This document shows, piece by piece, positions 40,481 through 48,561 of a stretch of DNA of 64,000 bases (the first letter of the stretch is position 1; the number at the start of each line of letters is the position of its first letter). The stretch is taken from NCBI RefSeq assembly GCF_041320275.1, contig NZ_CP162023.1:3286001-3350000 (forward strand), read 5' to 3'. The position numbers and the translations under genes are program-made. Origin of the DNA: Mumia sp. Pv4-285. GTDB taxonomy: Bacteria > Actinomycetota > Actinomycetes > Propionibacteriales > Nocardioidaceae. The notes beneath the pieces are model-generated. The model searched no databases, was not told the DNA's origin, and saw only the letters and a list, made by a program, of their open reading frames with translations.

Positions 40481-41923
40481 TCAGTCGAGGGGCTCGAACT
40501 CGTTGAGTCGCCAGGTCTGGTCGAACCATGGTTCGAGCGGGCCATAGATACGGAAGAGCTGGAACCACGACTTGCCCGGGATGGTCTCAACCCAGTTCGT
40601 CTCCTGGCCCTCAGGGGCCACGGGGCCGAAGTACAGGTCGTGGGAACCGTCGGCGTTGGATCGGAGAGTGCCCGTGTTGCTCGCCAGAGCCGGCCAGATC
40701 GTCGAGGGCACCTGGAGAAGTGACCGCGTCTGCGTGTCGTAGAGGTCGACCGCCCAGAAGTTCTTCGCAGGGACGTCCGGGTCGACGTGCAGCCGGTACG
40801 TCCGCGCCCCGTCGAGGAGATCTCCGCGGCTGTCGTGGATCGTGTAGGCGTAGGCCGACCCAGCACCGACCTGGGCGTGAGCCATCGCAGGGGTCACGAC
40901 GGTGGCCAGGTAGTGGAACTGCGTACGGGCGTCCAGCAGCCGCGCCCCGTTGCGGAGGAACTCGTGGCTGCCTCCGACGAATCCCACCTTCCAGGACCCG
41001 TACAGGACCGCCTCGGGGTCGCGGGACTCGAAGGCGACCGTGCGTGCGATCCCGGCACCGATCTCGGCCGCTCGGGTGAGAATGCCGCGCATCCTCTCGT
41101 CCGGCGTGAAGGGCTGGCCAGCGACCAGACCGATGGCCGCGAGCTGCCCGGCACGCTCTGCGTCGAGGGCATCGGTCGGCTCCTCCTGGAGGAGCTCGTC
41201 GACCTCCTCGAAGAAGGAGAAGTCGTTGCTGTGCACGGTGTTGAAGACCTGCTCGGCGAGGTTGACGAACTCGTTCGCCTCCGGTGCCGCTGCCTCAGCG
41301 AGCGGATAGATCCTGGTCTGCTTGATCTCCGGGACGCCACCGAGCGCCCGGAGCACCACCCAGTTGGAGTACGTCGGGCAGTGGTAGGTGAAGTAGCCGT
41401 CAGGGACCTCGCCCTCGTGACCGGGCGGGAGGAACAGGTACTTGCCGCCCTGTCCGCCGTCGGGACCCGCGATGCCCATGTCGGCGACGTAGCGGAACCA
41501 GAAGTCGTCGACCACGCACAGCGACTGCGGTGGCGCCTCGATCACGGTCGGACCCCACGCTCTGAGGTCGAGGAACGTGGTCCCGTAGGTGGTCTCGGTG
41601 TTCGGGGTCAGGAACAGGCTCCGAGAGTTCGCTCGCGGATCGGTGAAGCCGATGACCTGCGGCGACGTGATGCCGGCTGACTGCAAGCCACGACGCATCG
41701 CGACCAAGGAGGCGCCGGGGACGGCGTTCAGGAACACCTCGATGCCGCGCATGAGATCGAGAGCGTCGTAGACGGTGGACACGGTGTCCGGACGCGGCAC
41801 TCCGTCGAAGAACTGCAAGGACCCGAACGGCGAGTCGATCGTGTCCGCGGACGAGAGTCCGTCGATCGCCTCCCGCATCTGCTCGGGCGTCAGCCCACTA
41901 CCTGTAGCCCCCGAGACCGACAT
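40481..41923 (-). CDS. DUF1254/DUF1214 domain protein
   Basis: This 480-residue protein has the DUF1254 pattern in the N-terminal half (NTETTYGTTFLDLRAWGPTVIEAPPQSLCVVDDFWFRYVADMG) and the DUF1214 pattern in the C-terminal part (YRLHVDPDVPAKNFWAVDLYDTQTRSLL, SNADGSHDLYFGPVAPEGQETNWVETIPGKSWFQLFRIYGPLEPWFDQTWRL). No signal peptide is visible. The function is unknown; these proteins are widespread and sometimes linked to hydrocarbon or lipid catabolism (family knowledge, weak). A 17-bp palindrome lies 64 nt upstream of its ATG. Confidence 0.82.
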   Translation of the reverse strand: MSVSGATGSGLTPEQMREAIDGLSSADTIDSPFGSLQFFDGVPRPDTVSTVYDALDLMRGIEVFLNAVPGASLVAMRRGLQSAGITSPQVIGFTDPRANSRSLFLTPNTETTYGTTFLDLRAWGPTVIEAPPQSLCVVDDFWFRYVADMGIAGPDGGQGGKYLFLPPGHEGEVPDGYFTYHCPTYSNWVVLRALGGVPEIKQTRIYPLAEAAAPEANEFVNLAEQVFNTVHSNDFSFFEEVDELLQEEPTDALDAERAGQLAAIGLVAGQPFTPDERMRGILTRAAEIGAGIARTVAFESRDPEAVLYGSWKVGFVGGSHEFLRNGARLLDARTQFHYLATVVTPAMAHAQVGAGSAYAYTIHDSRGDLLDGARTYRLHVDPDVPAKNFWAVDLYDTQTRSLLQVPSTIWPALASNTGTLRSNADGSHDLYFGPVAPEGQETNWVETIPGKSWFQLFRIYGPLEPWFDQTWRLNEFEPLD

Positions 41924-41986
41924 GCATTCCCCACTCGTGATCGACGCTGCTCTTCACACCATCGCAGCGAGAGAGGGTCTGCTGGA

Positions 41987-42003
41987 TCACCCGTAGCGGG
42001 TGA
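41987..42003. promoter_or_regulatory. 17-bp palindrome copy 2 (TCACCCG-TAG-CGGGTGA)
   Basis: This perfect 7-bp-arm palindrome lies in the 97-base gap between the amphi-Trp stop (42021) and the DUF1254 start (41923). Copies occur at 13450-13466 and 47448-47464. Here it could also act as a short terminator of the amphi-Trp transcript. Confidence 0.65.
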
Positions 42004-42020
42004 ACGGGCGCCCTGCGGGC

Positions 42021-42239
42021 TCACCAGGAGAGCTCGATCTCCACCTCGTGCTCGTCGTCGCTGATCTCGACCTCGACCTTGAGGTCGACCTCCTCGGGCA
42101 CGTGCATGGTGATGCGACGCCCCTTGTGCTCGAACTCGACGGCGTTGTTCCGACCGAGGGCGTCGGCGAAGGCGTGGAGTCGCGCGGCGGCTTCCTCCCG
42201 CCGCAGTCGGAGGGTCGTGTCTGTCTCGAACAGGTCCAT
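42021..42239 (-). CDS. Amphi-Trp domain small protein
   Basis: This 72-residue protein (MDLFETDTTLRLRREEAAARLHAFADALGRNNAVEFEHKGRRITMHVPEEVDLKVEVEI...ELSW, given here in part) fits the amphi-Trp family: an amphipathic helix, then beta strands ending in a terminal Glu-Leu-Ser-Trp. The ATG at 42237-42239 follows CAGGAGACGAC, a strong ribosome site, so I reject the longer frame through 42635. It is 17 nt after the sulfite-oxidase-like gene. The molecular function is unknown. Confidence 0.8.
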   Translation of the reverse strand: MDLFETDTTLRLRREEAAARLHAFADALGRNNAVEFEHKGRRITMHVPEEVDLKVEVEISDDEHEVEIELSW

Positions 42240-42256
42240 GTCGTCTCCTGTGGTGG

Positions 42257-43336
42257 TTATACGCGGTCGACGTAGATGACTTCGATGGCGTTGTTGCCGT
42301 AGCCGAGGCGGTTCCACGGCGGGACGTCGGGTTGTACGTTGCCGGCGGCGTCGGTCGCTCGGGCTCGCAAGGTGTGGCGGCCGATGTTGATCGACTCCCA
42401 GGTGAAGGTCCAGTCCTGCCACTGATAGTCGCTGCGGGCCGGTTCGAGCTCGGCAGGGTGCCAGTCGCCCTCTCCCGTCAGGCTGACCTCCACACGGGCG
42501 ATCGGGCCGGCGCCCGACCATGCCTTGCCCCTGACCGTGCAGGTCCCGACATCGATGGTCGACCCGGGTGTCGGGTCGGTGATCCGCGAACGCACGCGCA
42601 TCAGGGAGACAGGTTCGTGAGGTCTGTCGGGCCACTGGTACATGTAGTGACCGGTCTGGAACTCACCGCTGTAGGGCTCGACGAGGACATCGATCCGCTT
42701 GAGCCACTTCACCGAAGCGACGGCGTACCAGTGGGGGACGACAAGCCGGAACGGAGCGCCGTGGTCGCGACCCAGCGGCTGGCCGTTCATCTCGTAGGCG
42801 ATGAGGATTCCCGCGGACGGATCGGTGGCCTGTGCGATGGGCAGCGACCGGGTGAAGGTCAGGTTGTCCTGATCGGTCTCGGGCAGGATCGCCTGGAGGT
42901 GGTAAGGGCCGTGGTCAGCCCCTACCGCAAGAACCTCGACTCCTTCGGCTGCGGGCTCGACCTTCGCCAGGACTTCGTGGAGGAGTGCACCTCTCCACGT
43001 CGCCGTGGAGACTGCGAAGTCACCCCACGGTTCTCCGGTCGGCAGCGGCCGCATCTCGAGACGGCCGTTTCCGGCGCACTCGAGGGTGACCGTGTGGTCG
43101 TGGGCGGGCATGGCACGGAGGTCGTCGACGGTCAGAGTGATCCGCGTGCCGACCGCGCCGCCGATCTCCAAGATCCCGTCGTGCTCGGGCACCGCGAAGT
43201 TGCTGCGGACATAGTGGAGCTCCGTGGGAGTGGTCTCACCGGCGAGCGCAGCGGGCGGGGCCTCGGCGTTGTAGGGCGCGGGATTGATCATCACCAGCGC
43301 GGCGCGTGCCGCTTCGAGTTCTTCATCCACGGTCAT
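42257..43336 (-). CDS. Sulfite-oxidase-like molybdopterin oxidoreductase
   Basis: This 359-residue protein has the SUOX-type molybdopterin fold: HTVTLECAGNGRLEMRP with the Mo-coordinating cysteine near residue 88, HGAPFRLVVPHWYAVASVKWLKRIDV, and a C-terminal Mo-co dimerisation domain (SLMRVRSRITDPTPGSTIDVG...VRGKAWSGAGPIARVEVS). There is no heme domain and no Tat or Sec signal, so it probably acts in the cytoplasm. Sulfite is the classical substrate, but many homologues act on other oxyanions or organic oxides. It is followed by the amphi-Trp gene and preceded by the enoyl-CoA hydratase gene. Confidence 0.88.
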   Translation of the reverse strand: MTVDEELEAARAALVMINPAPYNAEAPPAALAGETTPTELHYVRSNFAVPEHDGILEIGGAVGTRITLTVDDLRAMPAHDHTVTLECAGNGRLEMRPLPTGEPWGDFAVSTATWRGALLHEVLAKVEPAAEGVEVLAVGADHGPYHLQAILPETDQDNLTFTRSLPIAQATDPSAGILIAYEMNGQPLGRDHGAPFRLVVPHWYAVASVKWLKRIDVLVEPYSGEFQTGHYMYQWPDRPHEPVSLMRVRSRITDPTPGSTIDVGTCTVRGKAWSGAGPIARVEVSLTGEGDWHPAELEPARSDYQWQDWTFTWESINIGRHTLRARATDAAGNVQPDVPPWNRLGYGNNAIEVIYVDRV

Positions 43337-43375
43337 GGTGTCAGCCTCCTGGGCACGGCGTTGCAGGACGAGTCA

Positions 43376-44236
43376 TCAGAAGTCGGAGTCGTCGAAGGTC
43401 GGTTCGCGGCCGTCGTTGAAGGCACCGATGCCCTCGACGCGATCGGGGTGGACCGCGGAGCGCCAGTGCGCGTCCATCATGATCGCGATCGCCTGTTCGA
43501 TCGGCTGTCCCTCGCCCAGGTGCACCGCGCGCTTCACCGCCTGGACGGCCGTCGGCGAGTTGCCGGCGATCTTCTCGGCGATCCGCAATGCCGCGGAGGC
43601 CAGATCGCCAGGTGCATGGATCTCGTTGACCATCCCCAGCCGGTACGCCTCCTCCGCCGGGATCGGGTCGCCGGTCATCAGCATCTGAAGCGCCTTGCCA
43701 CGGGGCAGGAGCCGGGGCAGCAGCGCCGGTGAGCCGCCTCCGGCGGCCAAGCCGAGCATGGCTTCAGGCTGCCCGAAAACCGCGTTGGACGAGGCGATGA
43801 TGAAGTCGGTGCTCTGAGCCAGCTCGCATCCCCCGCCGTACGCGATGCCGTTGACGGTGGCGAAGATCGGCTTGCGGAGCTCTCGGACCGTGTACAGGGT
43901 TCGGTCGAATGCTTGACGCTGCCGCAGCCAGTCCTCCTTGGTCATGGCTTTGCGCTGCCGCAGATCGCTTCCCACGGAGAAGGCACGGTCGCCAGTTCCT
44001 GTGAGGATGACGACCCGGACGGACGTCTGAACCGCGATCTCCTCGACCACCTCGGTCAACAAGGCACCCATCTCGGTGGTGATCGCGTTGTCGGCGTGCG
44101 GCCGGTTGAGGGTGATCCGGGCGATGCGGCCGTCGGAGACGTAGTCCAGGAGCACGGGCGGCTCCGTCTCCTCGACGTCGGGAGCGGGAAGGCTGAAGTC
44201 GAGCGCTGCCCAGCGGTCGGTGCCGGATGAGCTCAT
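43376..44236 (-). CDS. Enoyl-CoA hydratase/isomerase (crotonase) family protein
   Basis: This 286-residue protein has the crotonase oxyanion-hole segments DRAFSVGSDLRQRK and VNGIAYGGGCELAQSTDFIIAS, then FGQPEAMLGLAAGGGSPALLPRLLPRGKAL. Both glutamates of hydratases are present (GGGCELA and QPEAMLG). The ATG at 44236 follows GAGAGG; the longer frame from 44263 has no ribosome site. It lies 39 nt upstream of the sulfite-oxidase-like gene and 27 nt after the peroxidase. The CoA substrate is unknown, and no other beta-oxidation gene is in this cluster. Confidence 0.86.
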   Translation of the reverse strand: MSSSGTDRWAALDFSLPAPDVEETEPPVLLDYVSDGRIARITLNRPHADNAITTEMGALLTEVVEEIAVQTSVRVVILTGTGDRAFSVGSDLRQRKAMTKEDWLRQRQAFDRTLYTVRELRKPIFATVNGIAYGGGCELAQSTDFIIASSNAVFGQPEAMLGLAAGGGSPALLPRLLPRGKALQMLMTGDPIPAEEAYRLGMVNEIHAPGDLASAALRIAEKIAGNSPTAVQAVKRAVHLGEGQPIEQAIAIMMDAHWRSAVHPDRVEGIGAFNDGREPTFDDSDF

Positions 44237-44263
44237 GATGCTGCCTCTCTGTGGTGACGCCAT

Positions 44264-45613
44264 TCAGGTGTCCAGCTCGGCGAGCCAGCGCAAGGCGCTC
44301 AGACTCGGGGCGAAGCAGTACTCTCCGCCGCGGGTGACGACGAACGGCGGCAGGTCCTGGAGCCGACGACGGATCGGTCGTTGCGGGATCGTGAAACTGC
44401 TGGAGTCGTCGTGAGGTCCGACGAGCGGGTCGGACTCCAGCGGAGCGCCGATGAAGATGCCGTCGTTGAGCCACTGGGTCTTCACGAACTCGAACTGTCG
44501 TCTGATGTGGGCGCCGGCAAAGACGAAGATGATCCCGCGGTCGATCCCGTCATCGTCCAGCACACCGTCGGGGAGCATCGGTCCGTAGCTCGTCCCGCGT
44601 CGGATCATCCGATGGAGCCGGACGTCGACGCTGCCTTCGTGATCCAGCGCATCTCGAGGATTGGCCCTACGCGCGTGCGCACCCACGGGACACTTGAAGC
44701 CGCGCGGGTCGTCGGCAAAGCCGAAGTCGTTGTTGCGCTGAGGGTCCCTGCCGAGCTCCGGATCGTCTCGGTCAGGGGTGAGTGCCAGCGGGGCACCGCT
44801 CTGCCAGCGGCCGACGACCTTCGCGCCGAGGAGATCCTCTTCCGTCGCGTTCGCCGATCTGGAACGAAGGTACGTCCGGTAGGCCGCCACCTTGGTGTGC
44901 AGCTTGCGGATCACCACGTAGGTGCCGTTGCGACCCAGTACGTCCGGGGCCGGCATGGGCGGCAGCTCTCCTGTCTCGTCCGGGTACCCCAGGATGATCT
45001 CGCCTGCCTTGAGGGGTCGCTCTCGGGGATTCGTCGGCGCCCGACCACTTCCCTCGACGGCGGGTTGGCCAATGCCGTCCTTGAAACCGAACGACGTACG
45101 CCCCGTCGCCAGCTGATAGCAGTCCTGACGCCAGACAAGCTCGATCCCGGGGAGCTCTACCTGGGCTGCGCGCGCCTTCTCCGCGGCGGCTCGGAGCCGT
45201 GACTCGTCGGACGAGAGCACAGCGATGGCGACGTGGACGTCGGCGGCTCCGAAGGGTTCCTCCCAGTGGTCGGGACCGCTTTCACCAATGTCCCCGAGGA
45301 GCTCGGCGCGGGCCGCCATCCCTTGCCGGAACTCCGGCGCGAAGCTCTCCAAGGAGGCCGCCGGGACGCCGAGCGCCTCGAGCCCGTGGTAGGTGAACGC
45401 GACCGTCAGCGACGTGTCGCCTGCCGCATCGACAACACCGGCGGAGCTGACGATCCGGTGCAGCCTCCGTACCAGCTCACGTCCGTCCTCGCGGTCACGG
45501 ATGCACAGCAGCAGGTACGTGCCGACGTACGGAGAGGGACGCTCGTACAGGGCCCCTGCCTGGATGTCGTCAAGCTCCAGCGATACGCCCGGCGTGACCT
45601 CCAAACCACTCAC
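44264..45613 (-). CDS. DyP-type heme peroxidase
   Basis: This 449-residue protein has the DyP distal motif GFKDGIGQP (GxxDG aspartate near residue 186), the proximal heme histidine in CPVGAHARRANPRDAL and the distal arginine in MIRRGTSYGP. It ends WLNDGIFIGAP and a short C-terminal extension. DyP enzymes oxidise dyes, lignin-related phenols and other bulky substrates with hydrogen peroxide. No signal peptide is visible. The start is GTG at 45611-45613, 13 nt after the DUF4331 stop; the longer frame would overlap that gene by 120 nt. Confidence 0.88.
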   Translation of the reverse strand: MSGLEVTPGVSLELDDIQAGALYERPSPYVGTYLLLCIRDREDGRELVRRLHRIVSSAGVVDAAGDTSLTVAFTYHGLEALGVPAASLESFAPEFRQGMAARAELLGDIGESGPDHWEEPFGAADVHVAIAVLSSDESRLRAAAEKARAAQVELPGIELVWRQDCYQLATGRTSFGFKDGIGQPAVEGSGRAPTNPRERPLKAGEIILGYPDETGELPPMPAPDVLGRNGTYVVIRKLHTKVAAYRTYLRSRSANATEEDLLGAKVVGRWQSGAPLALTPDRDDPELGRDPQRNNDFGFADDPRGFKCPVGAHARRANPRDALDHEGSVDVRLHRMIRRGTSYGPMLPDGVLDDDGIDRGIIFVFAGAHIRRQFEFVKTQWLNDGIFIGAPLESDPLVGPHDDSSSFTIPQRPIRRRLQDLPPFVVTRGGEYCFAPSLSALRWLAELDT

Positions 45614-45626
45614 CGCCGTTCCATGA

Positions 45627-46772
45627 TCAGTGGTGCTCGGGAGGCTCGGGCGGGTTCGGGTTCGGCAGCGCCAGGTACGGGAAGCTCGTCGTGCCCGGCC
45701 GCGTGGCAGCGTCGACCCCGTCGCTGATCGTGGGGCCGTGGCCGGCATTGACGAGCTGGGTGAAGAGCGTGTCCATGACGTCGTCGTTCAGCGTCCGGCC
45801 GCCGCAGGTCGCGTTCGGCTCACCGTGCCGCGCGGCCAGCTCGATCTCGAGGAACGAGCCCTGCTCCACGTACGGCTTCGTGACGTCCACGACCAGGTAG
45901 TCGGCGAGGACCAGGTCTGTCAGCGGATGGCTGCCGTTCTCGCCCTGATGCCAGTCGGCCTTGCCGTCCAGGCCGTCCCAGAACGCGAGGTTCGCGTCGA
46001 GCCGCGCTCGATAGGCACCGGAGTAGGAGTCTCCGAGGTGGAACGCGTCGTCCATGTTGTAGAGGTCGCGGATCTCGAGGTCCCGGTTGACCGGGTCGAA
46101 GTCCCTCGGCGCGAGCATCATGTTCTTGACCTCCGGGCGACCCACCCGTTCGATCCTGACGTTGAACTCGCCGCGCGTGAGTGTCTCGGCGACGACGCCC
46201 ACGAGCGTCCATCCAGGCAGCATCTCGGTGTCGATCTCGATGACGATGCTGAGTACGTTCTTGCCGTCCAAGAAGATCGTGCCGTGATCTGTGAAGGCAA
46301 GCTTTCGCGTCGCGATCGTGGCCAAGGCCGCCCGGGCATCCATGATGAACGGGTCCCACCGGACGCCGGCGAAGATCCGCACTCCTTGTCCGGTCCCGCC
46401 CTCCTCGGCGTTGACCCGAAAGGAGACCTGTTCGCCACTGGGTGCCACGCATGTGCCGTGCTGCTCGTGACCCGGCTCGCCGGTGTTGGGGTCGGACACG
46501 TGCTCCGGAGAGTCGAAGACGCAGTCGAGGACCAGCTCGTCATCCTCCGGGACGAAGTCCCAGCCGGACGTTTCGCTCCCCGGCCTGAGTGCCCTCAGCC
46601 GGAACCGATACAGGAGGCCCGCGGAGAAGAGGTCGGACGGCTTGGCCATCGGCAGCGTGTTGAGGACGAGGACGAGTCGCCCTGGCACCTCCGGGCTCGG
46701 GAATGCGTACACGTCCGTGATGTCCGCGATCGGGTCGGAGAGGGCCCGCGGCCCGGAGATGTGGTCAGACAT
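45627..46772 (-). CDS. DUF4331 family protein
   Basis: This 381-residue protein starts MSDHISGPRALSDPIADITDVYAFPSPEVPGRLVLVLNTLP, the hallmark of DUF4331, and keeps NMMLAPRDFDPVNRDLEIRDLYNMDDAFHLGDSYSGAYRARLDANLAFWDGLDG and a C-terminal ADYLVVDVTKPY and GGRTLNDDVMDTLFT. There is no secretion signal, although many relatives are exported. The function is unknown. It sits between an uncharacterised protein and the DyP peroxidase in one transcription unit. Confidence 0.85.
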   Translation of the reverse strand: MSDHISGPRALSDPIADITDVYAFPSPEVPGRLVLVLNTLPMAKPSDLFSAGLLYRFRLRALRPGSETSGWDFVPEDDELVLDCVFDSPEHVSDPNTGEPGHEQHGTCVAPSGEQVSFRVNAEEGGTGQGVRIFAGVRWDPFIMDARAALATIATRKLAFTDHGTIFLDGKNVLSIVIEIDTEMLPGWTLVGVVAETLTRGEFNVRIERVGRPEVKNMMLAPRDFDPVNRDLEIRDLYNMDDAFHLGDSYSGAYRARLDANLAFWDGLDGKADWHQGENGSHPLTDLVLADYLVVDVTKPYVEQGSFLEIELAARHGEPNATCGGRTLNDDVMDTLFTQLVNAGHGPTISDGVDAATRPGTTSFPYLALPNPNPPEPPEHH

Positions 46773-46794
46773 GACAGCTCCTGGTCTCGCCGCG

Positions 46795-47343
46795 CTAGTC
46801 GGCAGCCTCGTCCAGCAACGGCTGCATCGCTGGATGTTGAAGGAGCTCGGCGGCCTGCGGGTGGTCGAGAACCTGCTGGAACGCCCGGTTCACGCGCTGC
46901 GCCTTCCGTATCTCCTTGACCGTGCCGCCGTAGTTGCGGGCATATGCCGCAGCCGTCTGTTCAGCACCGAGGACGAACGCACGCACAGCTGCGACGTCCG
47001 GCAGCCCGTCGTACCCCTCCACGTGACGAAAGATCACGTCGAAGAGAGCCAGTGTCGGCCCCGAGGTGAAGAAGTCCTCCATGTACGCGTCCCACGGCCC
47101 GTCGAAGCTGGTCACGAACGCGAGGCGCGTGTCGTCGTCGAACAGCACGAACCGTGCCTCGTGGATCGTCTGGATCGCCATGCCGTAGTCACCCGGTCGA
47201 TACCCGGGTGTGTCCTGCAAGCTCAGCAGTGCATCTCGCAGGGACGACGCCTGCCCGTCCTTGACCCGGAAGAACAGGCTGAACTCGCTCGTGGGCCCGA
47301 CACTCAGGCCCGGCTGCGTCGCTCCGCTGTCTGGTACGGCCAT
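46795..47343 (-). CDS. Uncharacterised protein heading the peroxidase cluster
   Basis: I cannot assign this 182-residue protein to a family. It shows SEFSLFFRVKDGQASSLRDALLSLQDTPGY, then MAIQTIHEARFVLFDDDTRLAFVTSFDGPWDAYMEDFF, which looks like a ferredoxin-like or dimeric alpha/beta barrel fold of the kind found in ABM-type and DyP-related proteins. A helical C-terminus follows (RKAQRVNRAFQQVLDHPQAAELLQHPAMQPLLDEA). The start is ATG at 47343. It is the first gene of the minus-strand series and has the 17-bp palindrome 105 nt upstream. Confidence 0.7.
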   Translation of the reverse strand: MAVPDSGATQPGLSVGPTSEFSLFFRVKDGQASSLRDALLSLQDTPGYRPGDYGMAIQTIHEARFVLFDDDTRLAFVTSFDGPWDAYMEDFFTSGPTLALFDVIFRHVEGYDGLPDVAAVRAFVLGAEQTAAAYARNYGGTVKEIRKAQRVNRAFQQVLDHPQAAELLQHPAMQPLLDEAAD

Positions 47344-47447
47344 GGGGGTTGCCTTCCCACTGGACCGACACGCCCGATCGACGCCGGTAACTGCGGCTAG
47401 GAGCGCCCAGCCAGATGTGACGTTAGTGCCCTGTCTGTGCGGCCGCC

Positions 47448-47464
47448 TCACCCTCGGCGGGTGA
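47448..47464. promoter_or_regulatory. 17-bp palindrome copy 3 (TCACCCT-CGG-CGGGTGA)
   Basis: This copy differs from a perfect palindrome at one base. It shares CGGGTGAAC with copy 2. It stands in the 237-base divergent gap between the peroxidase cluster (47343) and the SHOCT gene (47581). A short CGGTCC-ACAA-GGACCG repeat at 47542-47557 lies next to the SHOCT start. Confidence 0.62.
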
Positions 47465-47580
47465 ACCGCCGGAGCGGTGAACGGCGACGCATCCGCGTTG
47501 CGGCTGGTCGGGCCCACCCGGCTCTGCCACACTGCGGCTACCGGTCCACAAGGACCGAAACTCACGAGATGAGGCTCGCC

Positions 47581-47976
47581 ATGGATGCCATCACCAACGA
47601 CTTCGGAGAAGTCCTCCTCTGGTCCTTCTGGTTCTTCATCTGGATCGCAGCACTCATGGTGTGGTTCCGGTGCCTCTTCGACCTGTTCGGCGACCACACC
47701 CTCAGCGGCTGGGCTAAGGCCGGATGGGCAGTCCTCCTTATCTTCGTGCCCTGGCTCGGTGCCCTGATCTACCTCATCGCACGCGGCCGGAGCATGACGG
47801 AACGCCAGATGGCCAAGGCAGCGGAGCTGCAAGCCGCCCAGGCCGACTACATCAAGCAGGTCGCCAGCACCCCGACGTCGTCGGCAGACCAGATCGCGAG
47901 CGCCAAGGCGCTCCTCGACTCCGGCGCCATCGACCAGAACGAGTACGAGACGCTGAAGGCCAAGGCGCTCGCCTGA
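47581..47976 (+). CDS. PLDc_N/SHOCT domain small membrane protein
   Basis: This 131-residue protein has two transmembrane helices (EVLLWSFWFFIWIAALMVWFRCLFDLF and WAKAGWAVLLIFVPWLGALIYLIARG), the phospholipase-D-nuclease N-terminal pattern, and a C-terminal SHOCT motif (SADQIASAKALLDSGAIDQNEYETLKAKAL). Such proteins are common in actinobacteria with no proven function. ATG at 47581 is 9 nt after a GAGG ribosome site; in-frame ATG at 47569 is possible. It is divergent from the peroxidase cluster and may share its palindrome. Confidence 0.85.
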   Translation: MDAITNDFGEVLLWSFWFFIWIAALMVWFRCLFDLFGDHTLSGWAKAGWAVLLIFVPWLGALIYLIARGRSMTERQMAKAAELQAAQADYIKQVASTPTSSADQIASAKALLDSGAIDQNEYETLKAKALA

Positions 47977-47997
47977 GGCTCGCGGGACGATCGCGCG

Positions 47998-48561
47998 TCA
48001 CGCCGCTCCATACGCCGGCTGTGTGACGGCGATCGCCCCGACCCCGGCGGTGATGGTGAGGAGAAGGCCGTCGCGGACGTAGTGGGCGTCGCCCACCCGG
48101 CTGGTGATCATGCGCCGTACGACGTGGTTCTCGGCGCTGATCACGGCTTGGACGTTCTGCGTGCCCAGGCGCGCCACGCACACGGCGAGCTCGTCGACGA
48201 GGCGCGAACCGACGCCGTGTCCTTGGCTGGCGTCGGCGACCACGACGGCGATCTCGACCGTTGCCGCGACACCTGCTGCCGAGTGGGTGTCCGGAATCGG
48301 CGCCCACATCGCGTGCCCGATGACGACGTCACCACGAACTGCGAGGAGCGAGCCGCCGAGCGCGCTCGGTGTGAGCAGGTGCTTGGCCAGCCCGGGCAAG
48401 GATCCGCTGCTCATCCCGGTCAGGAATCGCAGGTACAGAGACTCTGGCGACAGCTCGGCGAGGAACCTCTCCATCGCCTCGAGGTCGTCGGCGGAGCCAC
48501 GACGAATCCGTGACTCGCCCGCGCCGGTCCGCCTCGGACCCGGTCCCGCAAGGACGGTCAT
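47998..48561 (-). CDS. GNAT-family acetyltransferase
   Basis: This 187-residue protein opens with a basic, Pro/Arg-rich stretch, then RIRRGSADDLEAMERFLAELSPESLYLRFL, a substrate segment seen in GNATs fused to acyl-CoA synthetases (Pat-like). The acetyl-CoA loop appears as ASQGHGVGSRLVDELAVCVARLG at about residues 110-132. It overlaps the alpha/beta hydrolase gene by four bases (ATGA) and so belongs to that two-gene operon. The substrate is unknown. Confidence 0.8.
   Translation of the reverse strand: MTVLAGPGPRRTGAGESRIRRGSADDLEAMERFLAELSPESLYLRFLTGMSSGSLPGLAKHLLTPSALGGSLLAVRGDVVIGHAMWAPIPDTHSAAGVAATVEIAVVVADASQGHGVGSRLVDELAVCVARLGTQNVQAVISAENHVVRRMITSRVGDAHYVRDGLLLTITAGVGAIAVTQPAYGAA

Noticed and set aside
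42021-42635. Longer 204-codon version of the amphi-Trp gene
   Set aside because: The upstream part lies inside the sulfite-oxidase-like gene in another frame; ATG at 42239 has an ideal ribosome site and gives the normal family length.
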